Source of the DNA: Desulfuromonadales bacterium
Lineage (GTDB): Bacteria > Desulfobacterota > Desulfuromonadia > Geobacterales > Pseudopelobacteraceae
Reading direction: 5' to 3'
Length of the DNA stretch: 7,687 bases
Assembly: GCA_015688915.1 (NCBI GenBank)
Contig: JAATGX010000093.1
Span: 1 to 7,687, forward strand
Both the position numbers and the translations under genes were made by a program. Below, piece after piece: positions 1-6,258 of this stretch (position 1 is the stretch's first letter; each line of letters opens with the position of its first letter). The notes beneath the pieces were generated by a model. That model saw only the letters and a program-made list of their open reading frames with translations. It did no database searches and was not told the origin of the DNA.

Positions 1-53
1 AATCTCGCGGACACCGGCAGACCCATAACCGGCACTCCGCTGTATGAAGTAGC

Positions 54-1121
54 CTACAGAACCATCAATTCCTTGGGAACCTGCGTCAGCAGGCGGCAGC
101 CGTTCTCTGTGGCCACTACCGTGTCTTCGATCCGCACGCCGCCGAATCCGGGGATGTAGATGCCCGGCTCGATGGTGAAGACCATCCCCTCTTCCACGAC
201 CGTCTCGCTGCGTGGCGAAACGACCGGTTTCTCGTGGATCTCCAGGCCGACGCCGTGACCCAGGCAGTGCCCGAAATACTCACCATAACCGCGTTCCCTC
301 ATGAACTCCCCGGCTATCGCATCCTGTTCATGACAGGCGATGCCGGGCCGGACCGCCGTGATGGCCCTGTCGTGGCGCTCCCTGACGATCCCGTAGATCT
401 CGCGGCTCCGTTCGCCGGGGTCGCCAAGCGCCAAGGTCACCGTCTCATCGGAATAATAGCCGTCCCGGAGAGCGCCGAAGTCGATCGTCACCAGTTCGCC
501 GGAGCGGAGCGGCCTTTCCGACGCCCGGCCATGGGGCATGGCACCCCGCTCTCCCGAGGCCACGATAAAGTCGAACGCCCTGCCGTCGGCCCCGCGCCTG
601 CGCATCTCGAACTCCAGTTCGCGGGCGACCTCCTGTTCGCTGACACCGGGCACCATCACCGGAAGCACGGCCTGCAAAGAGGCGGAGGCCAATGAGGCGA
701 CCCGCTGCAACCGTTCGATCTCCACCTGGTCCTTGCAGGACCTGATCAGATCCAGGTCCCCGCCGACGGCCACCAGTTCGGTGCCGGCCAGCCTGTCGGA
801 CAAGGCCTTGAAATCACCGACCGTGGTATGGGCCGACTCGAAACCGATCCGGGAGAGCTTCAACTCCGTCGCCAACTCGACCACCGTATCAAGCTTGACC
901 GTGAACTGCCGGATCTCGGCATCCACGACCTCGGCGCCGGCCTGGGTGGTGTAGCGCGAATCGCACAGGAACCAGGCGTTGTCCCGGGTCAGCACCAGCG
1001 CGCCCTCAGAACCGCTGAAGCCGCACAAATAGCGGATATTCAGCAAGTTCGAGAACAGGATGGCATCAACTCCGCAGGTATCGAAAAAACGCTCCAGCCT
1101 GAGGCGCCTGTTTTTTAGCAT
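54..1121 (-). CDS. M24 family metallopeptidase (Xaa-Pro aminopeptidase/dipeptidase)
   Basis: This is a 355-residue cytosolic peptidase of the creatinase/'pita-bread' fold, expected to release an N-terminal residue next to proline or to split Xaa-Pro dipeptides using two metal ions. The N-terminal creatinase-like domain spans about residues 1-125 and the catalytic domain about 130-350. All five expected metal ligands are visible: D214 (in TIDFG), D225 (in YYSDE), H289 (in GHCLGHGVG), E318 (in TIEPG) and E332 (in VRIEDT). The likely substrate histidines H197 (MPHGRAS) and H296 (EIHEKP) are also present. The length is normal for the short PepP/PepQ type. The start is the ATG at 1121, with a modest AGGG at 1130-1133. 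It lies 262 nt downstream of aroQ, behind a repeat element, so it may have its own promoter. It ends in TAG. Family assignment is firm; aminopeptidase versus dipeptidase cannot be told from sequence. Confidence 0.93.
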   Translation of the reverse strand: MLKNRRLRLERFFDTCGVDAILFSNLLNIRYLCGFSGSEGALVLTRDNAWFLCDSRYTTQAGAEVVDAEIRQFTVKLDTVVELATELKLSRIGFESAHTTVGDFKALSDRLAGTELVAVGGDLDLIRSCKDQVEIERLQRVASLASASLQAVLPVMVPGVSEQEVARELEFEMRRRGADGRAFDFIVASGERGAMPHGRASERPLRSGELVTIDFGALRDGYYSDETVTLALGDPGERSREIYGIVRERHDRAITAVRPGIACHEQDAIAGEFMRERGYGEYFGHCLGHGVGLEIHEKPVVSPRSETVVEEGMVFTIEPGIYIPGFGGVRIEDTVVATENGCRLLTQVPKELMVL

Positions 1122-1200
1122 AGGTGAAACCCTAAAATCAAACTGTTTTTTGGAATGTTCAACAGGACTGACAGTGTAAGGTACTCAGGCAAAAAAATTC

Positions 1201-1370
1201 CGCCACGGAGACACAGTGACGCAGAGAACATCAAAAGCGAAACCCGTCTGTGGAAGCCACATCAAAGGGAATGGGTCAAACTTGAAAAAAGATTTCGCGA
1301 CGTTGATTTCACCTTGAAAGCGATTTCGGTGCTCTCCCGTTTTTCTCTGTGTCTCCGTGTCTCTGTGGCA
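1201..1370. repeat. Long imperfect inverted-repeat element (MITE/REP-like) between aroQ and the peptidase gene
   Basis: The 262-nt gene-free stretch 1122-1383 is mostly occupied by this element. Its left arm is 1201-1230 and its right arm 1341-1370. The reverse complement of the right arm matches the left arm at 24 of 30 positions. The arms are built on a purine-rich GAGACACnGnGAC motif followed by GCAGAGA/ACAGAGA. The arms enclose 110 nt containing a degenerate direct repeat: 1281-1297 and 1313-1328 share CTTGAAA and GATTTCG cores. Such CACGGAGACAC/TCTCTGTGTCTCC intergenic repeats recur in many environmental bacterial genomes, which is recollection rather than a search. No transposase is present, so it would be non-autonomous. 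The rest of the gap shows only the short leader of the peptidase gene. In aroQ read-through RNA the arms could pair and slow or stop transcription. Confidence 0.65.
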
Positions 1371-1383
1371 AAGCTTGAAGATC

Positions 1384-1818
1384 TCAGATTTTAGCGTGAT
1401 TAAAAAGGGCCCGCAATCCCAGCAGATAGCTGTCCCGGCCGAACCCGCAGATCTGGCCGATCGCCAGGCCGGCGGTCAGGCTCTTGTGGCGGAATTCCTC
1501 GCGGCGGTGGATATTGGAGAGGTGCACCTCGACAAACGGCACCCCCACGGCGGCCAGCGCGTCGCGGATGGCAACGCTGGTATGGGTATAGGCGGCCGGA
1601 TTGATGACGATCCCGTCATATACCCCGGCAGCCGTCTGGATGGCATCGATCAACTCTCCCTCGGCATTTGATTGGCGAAAGGAGACGCCACAGCCGAGTT
1701 CAGCGGCCAGTTCTTCCACGGAGCGATTGATCTCCTCAAGGGTCAGCGTGCCGTAGACCTCCGGTTCGCGCCTGCCGAGGAGATTGAGATTGGGGCCGTG
1801 CAGGACAAGGAAATGCAT
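1384..1818 (-). CDS. aroQ: Type II 3-dehydroquinate dehydratase
   Basis: This 144-residue enzyme dehydrates 3-dehydroquinate to 3-dehydroshikimate, step 3 of the shikimate pathway, and the family forms cytosolic dodecamers. The N-terminal motif HGPNLNLLGRREPEVYG carries the flexible-loop R17 and the catalytic Y22. INPAAYTHTS supplies the substrate-binding N73 and H79. VEVHLSNIHRREEFR supplies the catalytic H99 and the following S-N-I motif with R106. The length is typical of the type II family (about 140-150). The open frame continues upstream to 2145, but that part overlaps the Roadblock gene and does not resemble AroQ. The ATG at 1818 is chosen because it gives the canonical N-terminus, has a GGGAG-type site about 10 nt upstream, and follows the Roadblock stop codon after one base. 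It is the last gene of the coupled aro operon. Confidence 0.97.
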   Translation of the reverse strand: MHFLVLHGPNLNLLGRREPEVYGTLTLEEINRSVEELAAELGCGVSFRQSNAEGELIDAIQTAAGVYDGIVINPAAYTHTSVAIRDALAAVGVPFVEVHLSNIHRREEFRHKSLTAGLAIGQICGFGRDSYLLGLRALFNHAKI

Positions 1819-1819
1819 A

Positions 1820-2182
1820 TCAGGCGAGCTCCCGTGCCAGTTCGATTGATTTGAGGCGCAGCACATGGCGCCCTTTGCCGAAATTGCCGGTCCTGGCCAT
1901 GACCAGTCCCGCAAACAGTTCATCGCCAAGACAGCGCAGGCAGACCAGCGCCTGGCCGGTCGTGATGGAAACCTCCTCCAACCCGCCCGCCTTGATGACC
2001 TCCACGGCCCGCTTGATCTCCGCGAGCACGGTGGCATACTCCACGGCCAGAAGCTGTACGTCGAATTCCGGCGCACCCACGATGATCTCATCGATGGCGA
2101 TGCCGTCATAGGCCATGACAAAGGCGGCCAGTGCCCCTTCGACACGCTCCGTGATCTCTGTCAGCGTCGCTCTCAGCGGCAT
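1820..2182 (-). CDS. Roadblock/LC7 domain protein
   Basis: This 120-residue protein consists almost wholly of one Roadblock/LC7 domain. The pattern is an N-terminal helix (LTEITERVEGALAAFV), a strand with the family-typical YDGIAID turn at about residues 25-31, a long central helix (residues 43-65), the GGLEEVSI strand at about 67-74, and a final strand-helix region containing LGDELFAG. The family forms homodimers. Several members, such as MglB, act on small Ras-like GTPases, while others are scaffolds; no GTPase gene is in this window. The GGGAGG at 2191-2196, 8 nt before the ATG at 2182, is one of the best ribosome binding sites here. The start overlaps the end of aroB by 10 nt and the stop lies 1 nt before aroQ, so the gene is embedded in the aro operon. 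Its partner may be the TPR extension of AroB, which is inference. Confidence 0.85.
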   Translation of the reverse strand: MPLRATLTEITERVEGALAAFVMAYDGIAIDEIIVGAPEFDVQLLAVEYATVLAEIKRAVEVIKAGGLEEVSITTGQALVCLRCLGDELFAGLVMARTGNFGKGRHVLRLKSIELARELA

Positions 2183-3840
2183 TCCCTCAACCTCCCGATG
2201 TTGCCGAGCCAGCCCTCAAGGGTTGCAAGCGCCTCGGCCGACCTGCCGCGCGGCGGGAAAGAGGGTACGGCCGGGGAAGGCTCCTCGCAGACTCTCTCCT
2301 GGATCATGTTTCCGCCGGCCGAACCGACGGAGGCAACATCACGGTTCACCGCACGCCCGGCTTCCAGCAGGGCGATGCGGGCACGGATCCCGGCATTGCC
2401 CGGATCATGGGCCAGAATGGCGTGATAAACCCCCAGCGCCTTGTCGGTGAAGCCCTGCTGTGCGTACAATTCAGCCAGGGTGACGGTGAAAAGGGGATCG
2501 TGATCCGGCTCGCTGGCGTCAAGGCGCTCCGCAGGTTCCTCCGTTTCTTCCGGCTCCAGCAGGTCGGCGTCGTCCAGCTCGAGGATCTCCAGATCCTCGA
2601 TGATCTCTTCCGGTTCCACGGCCTCATCCTCGAAGGCGGAGAAATCGGCATCCATCGTGTCGGCAACGGGCAGGCCGGTGCTGCGCCACGGCTCAGTGGC
2701 CGCCCGTTCCTCTTTCGCCGGCTCAGGCGCCAGGGCCGCCTTTTCCAGCGCAGCGCGGCACTCATCCTCCAACCCACTCAAGGAGAGCAGTTGTTCCGGT
2801 GAAATCTTCTCCACGGCGTAGCTGCCGATGCCCTGATTGCAGATAAAGCCGAGGGTCCCGCTGTGGCTCTTCTTATCCTTTGAAAGGGCACCCAGGAGCG
2901 CTTGGCGCTCCACCGCCGGCGGAACCAGGTCCAGTCCGAACCGCGTGAGCAGGGCAGTGATCCTGGCCGCCTCCGCTTCGGAACAATGACCGCGCGCCAG
3001 GCTGACCCGCGTGGCCAGCCCCATGCCGATGGCCACCGCCTCGCCGTGCACCAGCGTGCGATAGCCGGCCAGCGTCTCCAGGGCATGCCCCAGGGTATGG
3101 CCGTAGTTGAGCACGGCGCGCACCCCGGTTTCCTTCTCGTCAAGCTCCACCACCCCGGCCTTGAGCCGGCAGCAACAGAGGATCACCTGGATCAGGGATT
3201 CCCGGTCCATGCCTTGCACTGCGTCCACATGCTGCTCCAGGTAATGGAAAAAGGTGCTGTCAAGGGCGATCCCGTATTTGATAACCTCGGCCAGGCCGGC
3301 CCGGAACTCCCGTGCGGGCAACGTGTTCAGGGTTTCCACGTCGATCAGCACCAGGCGCGGCTGATAAAAGGCGCCGATCAGGTTCTTGCCGCGCGCGTGA
3401 TCAATGGCCGTCTTGCCCCCCACGCTGCTGTCCACCTGGGCAAGCAGGGTCGTGGGCACCTGTACGAAGGGGATGCCGCGCATGTAGGTGGCAGCGGCGA
3501 ACCCGGCCAGGTCCCCCACCACCCCGCCCCCCAGGGCAACGATGAACGAGTTGCGGTCCAGGCCGGCATCGATCAGGCCGTCATAGACGCTGTTCAGGGT
3601 AGCGCTGTTCTTGTATTCCTCGCCGTCCGGGATCTGGACCAGGGAAACCGTGCTCCCGGCATCCGCCAGCGACTTCCGGGCAATCTCGCCGTACAGCGCG
3701 CCCACCGCCGGGTTGGTGATCAGTGCCACGCGCCCCGTCAGGCCGATGGCCGCGCACTGTCGACCAAGAGACGGCAGAATGCCGCTGTCGATCAGGATAT
3801 CGTAACTGTCTGCCCCCAGACTGACGGTCAGTACGCTCAC
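2173..3840 (-). CDS. aroB: 3-dehydroquinate synthase with C-terminal acidic/TPR extension
   Basis: Residues 1 to about 360 are a complete AroB, the NAD- and metal-dependent enzyme that turns DAHP into 3-dehydroquinate (step 2). The nucleotide-binding GGGVVGD is at 104-110, and PTTLLAQVDSSVGGKT is at 129-144 with K152-N153 following. The metal ligands are E185 (LAEVIKYG), H248 (NYGHTLGHALE) and H265 (VHGEA). AroB normally stops near residue 360, but here the frame runs on to 555. A linker at about 365-395 is followed by a strongly acidic segment (396-447). One good 34-residue TPR unit spans 449-482 (T452, L455, A456, Y459, A468, Y472, P480) with a following helix. A proline-rich spacer leads to the tail LEGWLGNIGRLRECR. 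The start is GTG at 3840, overlapping the aroK stop as GTGA, with AGGGG about 8 nt upstream. No Shine-Dalgarno precedes M396, so a separate TPR gene is less likely than a fusion. Confidence 0.95.
   Translation of the reverse strand: MSVLTVSLGADSYDILIDSGILPSLGRQCAAIGLTGRVALITNPAVGALYGEIARKSLADAGSTVSLVQIPDGEEYKNSATLNSVYDGLIDAGLDRNSFIVALGGGVVGDLAGFAAATYMRGIPFVQVPTTLLAQVDSSVGGKTAIDHARGKNLIGAFYQPRLVLIDVETLNTLPAREFRAGLAEVIKYGIALDSTFFHYLEQHVDAVQGMDRESLIQVILCCCRLKAGVVELDEKETGVRAVLNYGHTLGHALETLAGYRTLVHGEAVAIGMGLATRVSLARGHCSEAEAARITALLTRFGLDLVPPAVERQALLGALSKDKKSHSGTLGFICNQGIGSYAVEKISPEQLLSLSGLEDECRAALEKAALAPEPAKEERAATEPWRSTGLPVADTMDADFSAFEDEAVEPEEIIEDLEILELDDADLLEPEETEEPAERLDASEPDHDPLFTVTLAELYAQQGFTDKALGVYHAILAHDPGNAGIRARIALLEAGRAVNRDVASVGSAGGNMIQERVCEEPSPAVPSFPPRGRSAEALATLEGWLGNIGRLRECR
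2191..2196 (-). promoter_or_regulatory. Strong Shine-Dalgarno site of the Roadblock gene inside the aroB 3' end
   Basis: On the minus strand this reads GGGAGG, 8 nt before the ATG at 2182. It lies within the last codons of aroB. It fixes the Roadblock start and allows independent initiation as well as coupling to aroB termination. Confidence 0.7.
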
Positions 3841-4355
3841 GGCTTCAACCCCTTTAAAAACCTCAGAATCTCTGCCGTCACATCTTCCACGGATTTCCCA
3901 TTGGTGTCAATCCGAATATCGGCAACGGCATAAAATTGTTCACGCTCCGCCATAAGCGCCGCCACGGCCTCCGCGGCGTCCGGCCCGGCGAACAGCGGCC
4001 GGTCCGTGGCGCCCGCCAGACGCTCCAGCACCTGGTGCAGGGATACGGCCAGATTGACGACGATACCCTGCCGCGCCATCACCTTCCGGTTATGCTCCGC
4101 AATCACAATACCGCCACCGGTGGCGATCACCGCCCGCCCCTTGTCCAGGACCTGCTCCAGACAGGCGCTCTCAAGGGCGCGGAAGACAGGTTCCCCCTCT
4201 TCGGCAAAGATGGCGTTGATGGATTTCCCGGCCGTTGCCACGATGACCGCATCCAGGTCAACGAACGGCCACCCCGTCCTCCTGGCCAGGGTCCTGCCCA
4301 CGCTGCTCTTGCCGCTTCCCATGAAACCGGTCAGGATCACGGGACGATCAGGCAT
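3837..4355 (-). CDS. aroK: Shikimate kinase
   Basis: This 172-residue P-loop kinase phosphorylates shikimate with ATP, step 5 of the pathway. The Walker A motif GFMGSGKS is at residues 10-17. D33 and D35 follow strand 2. R59 and E62 in FRALESA and the GGG at 80-82 form the shikimate site. R119 in DRPLF is in the lid, and R138 in AEREQFY is the conserved arginine near the C-terminus. Length and motif spacing are standard. An ATG exists in frame at 4412, but it would add 19 unrelated residues inside aroC. The ATG at 4355 gives the normal N-terminus and has AGG 6 nt upstream, so it is preferred. It overlaps the aroC stop by 8 nt and its own TGA overlaps the aroB GTG by 4 nt. The aroK-aroB pairing is common in bacteria. 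Confidence 0.96.
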   Translation of the reverse strand: MPDRPVILTGFMGSGKSSVGRTLARRTGWPFVDLDAVIVATAGKSINAIFAEEGEPVFRALESACLEQVLDKGRAVIATGGGIVIAEHNRKVMARQGIVVNLAVSLHQVLERLAGATDRPLFAGPDAAEAVAALMAEREQFYAVADIRIDTNGKSVEDVTAEILRFLKGLKP

Positions 4356-5529
4356 TGCGCACCTGCTCCCGGTATCCGTCATAATTGCGCCTGATCTCAC
4401 CCAGCGAATCACCGCCGAACTTCTCCAGGAAGGCGTTGGCGATCTCCAGCGCCACCACCGCCTCGGCCACCACCAGGGCCGCCGGTACGGCGCAGGTGTC
4501 GGACCGCTCCACAGCCGCCTCGAACGGCTCGTGGCTGCGCATGTCCACCGAGCGCAGCGGCTTGTACAGGGTGGGGATCGGTTTCATGGCGGCCCGCAGC
4601 AGGATCGGATCTCCGTTGGACATGCCCCCCTCGATGCCGCCGGCATTGTTGGTCGTATGGTAATAGGCGCCGGTCGCGCCCTGCTCCGGCCGCGCGGCAT
4701 CGCGGCAGATCTCGTCATGCACCCGTGAGCCGGGCCGGCGGGCCGCCTCGAAACCGATGCCGACCTCAACCCCCTTGATGGCCTGAATGCTCATCAGGGC
4801 CATGGCCAAGCGGGCATCAAGCTTGCGGTCCCACTGGACATAGCTGCCCAGGCCGGGGGGACAACCGAGCACCTGCACCTCCACCACCCCGCCCAGGGTG
4901 TCGCCGTCCGCTTTGGCGGCATCGATCGCGCCCTTTATCTCCGCCTCCACCGCCAGGTCGCAGCAGAAGAGTTCCGATTCCTCCGCCAGGGACCAGCATT
5001 CCTCGATGGGCATATCAGGGGTCAACGCCGCGACCCCGCCGACCTCCGTGACATACCCGCCGACCCGGATGCCGAACGCCCCCAGGAACTGCTTGGCCAC
5101 GGCGCCGACCGCCACGCGGACGGCCGTCTCCCGGGCACTGGAGCGTTCCAGCACGTTGCGGGCATCCTGGTGATCATACTTCAGCGCGCCGCTCAGGTCC
5201 GCATGGCCGGGGCGCGGACGGGTAACGGCGTGGGAATCGTCCCGGTGTTCCGGCAGCGGCGACATCTTTTCCCGCCAGTTGGGCCAGTCACGGTTCTTCA
5301 CCACCAGCGTCACCGGCGAACCGATGCTTTCACCCCAGCGCACGCCGGAAAGTATCTCCACGGTATCGCTCTCGATCTTCATCCTGCCGCCGCGGCCATA
5401 TCCCTGCTGGCGGCGGAACAGTTCGCGGTTGATGGCGTCGGCGGAGACCGGGATGCCGGACGGCATCCCTTCGATTATGGCGGTCAGTTGCGGTCCGTGG
5501 GATTCACCCGCGGTCAGGTAGCGGAGCAT
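4348..5529 (-). CDS. aroC: Chorismate synthase
   Basis: This 393-residue enzyme makes chorismate from 5-enolpyruvylshikimate-3-phosphate, the last step of the common aromatic pathway. It needs reduced FMN and is normally a cytosolic homotetramer. The three family signatures are present: GESHGP at residues 8-13 (H11), the HADLSGALKYDHQDARNVLE region with the following SSARETA, and ERSDTCAVPA near the C-terminus. QGYGRGGRM, part of the flavin/substrate site, is also intact. An in-frame ATG at 5547 would add six residues, but it has no ribosome binding site. The ATG at 5529 gives the canonical MLRYLTAGESHG start and is served by GGAGG at 5541-5545, although the 11-nt spacing is long. It is the first gene of the aro operon, and its ribosome binding site lies in a hairpin. 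Confidence 0.97.
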   Translation of the reverse strand: MLRYLTAGESHGPQLTAIIEGMPSGIPVSADAINRELFRRQQGYGRGGRMKIESDTVEILSGVRWGESIGSPVTLVVKNRDWPNWREKMSPLPEHRDDSHAVTRPRPGHADLSGALKYDHQDARNVLERSSARETAVRVAVGAVAKQFLGAFGIRVGGYVTEVGGVAALTPDMPIEECWSLAEESELFCCDLAVEAEIKGAIDAAKADGDTLGGVVEVQVLGCPPGLGSYVQWDRKLDARLAMALMSIQAIKGVEVGIGFEAARRPGSRVHDEICRDAARPEQGATGAYYHTTNNAGGIEGGMSNGDPILLRAAMKPIPTLYKPLRSVDMRSHEPFEAAVERSDTCAVPAALVVAEAVVALEIANAFLEKFGGDSLGEIRRNYDGYREQVRNA

Positions 5530-5538
5530 GAAATGAAA

Positions 5539-5565
5539 AACCTCCATCGGCGAAGAATGGAGGTT
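5539..5565 (-). promoter_or_regulatory. 9-bp hairpin over the aroC ribosome binding site
   Basis: Positions 5539-5547 and 5557-5565 are perfect reverse complements (AACCTCCAT/ATGGAGGTT) around a 9-nt loop. In the minus-strand transcript the GGAGG of aroC (5541-5545) pairs with an upstream CCUCC. The 3' arm runs straight into UUUUUC, so the same structure could also act as a weak intrinsic terminator or attenuator. The perfect complementarity is seen directly; a regulatory role is inference. Confidence 0.5.
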
Positions 5566-5595
5566 AAATTAGCACTTATGTCACAATAACGGCAA
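5566..5595 (-). promoter_or_regulatory. Candidate sigma-70-type promoter for the aro operon
   Basis: On the minus strand TTGCCG (5595-5590, 4 of 6 matches to the -35 consensus) is separated by 18 nt from TAATTT (5571-5566, 3 of 6 matches to the -10 consensus). Transcription would begin near the upstream arm of the aroC hairpin. The match is weak; it is offered because the aro operon needs a start in this A/T-richer gap after the HD-GYP gene. Confidence 0.22.
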
Positions 5596-5661
5596 GGCAA
5601 AAGGTTGGGGAGCATCTCATGCGGACGCGCCGACGTTCCGGCCGGCGGCCGTGCCCGCTCA

Positions 5662-6240
5662 TCATTCGGCCATGAACGCCTCGAACGCGTCATAAATCTC
5701 GGGGTTGAACAGGTTTCGTTCGCTCCTCATGGTATTCAACGCCTCCTTCAGGGGAGAGGCCGGTCTGAACGGGCGGTCGTTGGTCAGGGCGCTGAATACG
5801 TCGCAAATTGCCGCGACCTGGGCGCAGAGCGGGATATCGTTGCCGGAGAGGTGGCCGGGATATCCCCTGCCGTCGTAGCGTTCATGATGCCTCAGAATGA
5901 TGTCGAGCGAGATCTGTTCGCTTATCCCCATGTTGCGGGCGATGGTCTGTCCGTCCCGTGGATGATGCTTGATGCGAAAATATTCCTCGTTGGAAAGGGC
6001 GCCTTCCTTCTCGATAATGTTGTTGGCCACGTGCATCATCCCGATGTCGAGGAGCATCGAGCCCAATCCGACCTCCGCCAGTTCCCGCTGCCTGGCGTTG
6101 AACAGTCTCTGGTGCAGGAACATGGTGAGTATTGCCACCTGGGCACTGTGTTTGAAAAGATAGACATCCGTGAACGAAACCTTTGCCAGGAGCTTCAACA
6201 ATTCATCGCGGTCGGATATGTGAAGCTGGAACTGGTTCAT
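5662..6240 (-). CDS. HD-GYP domain protein, C-terminal part, with degenerate HD site
   Basis: These 192 residues form one HD-GYP domain, the family of cyclic di-GMP phosphodiesterases and related receptors. Visible landmarks are H31 (in FKHSAQV), H93 (HHPRDG), H118-H119-E120, the DGRGYP motif at 123-128, D147 and the NDRPFRP segment at 154-160. The HD pair itself reads L64-D65 (MLLDIGM where LLHDIGK is usual), so one metal ligand is missing and the following lysine is methionine. Activity is therefore doubtful, although ligand binding through the GYP motif could remain. The ATG at 6240 has only a poor ribosome binding site. The frame is continuous with the upstream piece (6600-6256) except for a single TAG at 6256-6258. 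It was probably once, or still is, the second half of a 312-codon protein. The stop is TGA. Confidence 0.8.
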   Translation of the reverse strand: MNQFQLHISDRDELLKLLAKVSFTDVYLFKHSAQVAILTMFLHQRLFNARQRELAEVGLGSMLLDIGMMHVANNIIEKEGALSNEEYFRIKHHPRDGQTIARNMGISEQISLDIILRHHERYDGRGYPGHLSGNDIPLCAQVAAICDVFSALTNDRPFRPASPLKEALNTMRSERNLFNPEIYDAFEAFMAE

Positions 6241-6255
6241 GAGCGTCCGGCATTT

Positions 6256-6258
6256 CTA
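6256..6258 (-). other. In-frame TAG interrupting the HD-GYP gene
   Basis: Reading the minus strand from the ATG at 6600, codon 115 is TAG. The frame then continues without another stop to the TGA at 5662-5664, giving 312 codons overall. Both flanks look like coding sequence of the same family. TAG also ends sucA and the M24 peptidase gene here, so it is a normal stop codon in this genome. Confidence 0.75.

Noticed and set aside
1..53. Possible start of a further minus-strand gene (ATG at about position 28 preceded by GGAG)
   Set aside because: Only about nine codons are inside the window and they match nothing I recognise; an elongation factor P start, which I might expect here, does not fit.
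1155..1394. A 79-codon plus-strand open frame between aroQ and the peptidase gene
   Set aside because: Its translation is just the two arms of the inverted repeat read through; the SLCLRVSVAK-like string is a well-known product of such repeats and not a real protein.
1819..2145. Upstream extension of the aroQ frame
   Set aside because: It overlaps the Roadblock gene out of frame, has low-quality W/R/S-rich composition, and AroQ needs only the 144 residues from 1818.
2902..3933. A 343-codon plus-strand open frame opposite aroB and aroK
   Set aside because: It lies antisense to well-identified genes, resembles no family, and is a by-product of GC-rich codon use on the other strand.
4356..4412. 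Longer aroK start at 4412
   Set aside because: It adds 19 residues not found in shikimate kinases and overlaps aroC by 65 nt; the ATG at 4355 has a ribosome binding site and the canonical N-terminus.
5621..5661. GC-rich palindromic stretch after the HD-GYP stop, as a terminator
   Set aside because: Short self-complementary pieces exist, but there is no clear long stem followed directly by a U-run.
6256..6258. Amber codon as proof of a recoded genetic code
   Set aside because: sucA and the M24 peptidase gene both end at TAG at the expected family length, so TAG acts as stop in this genome.
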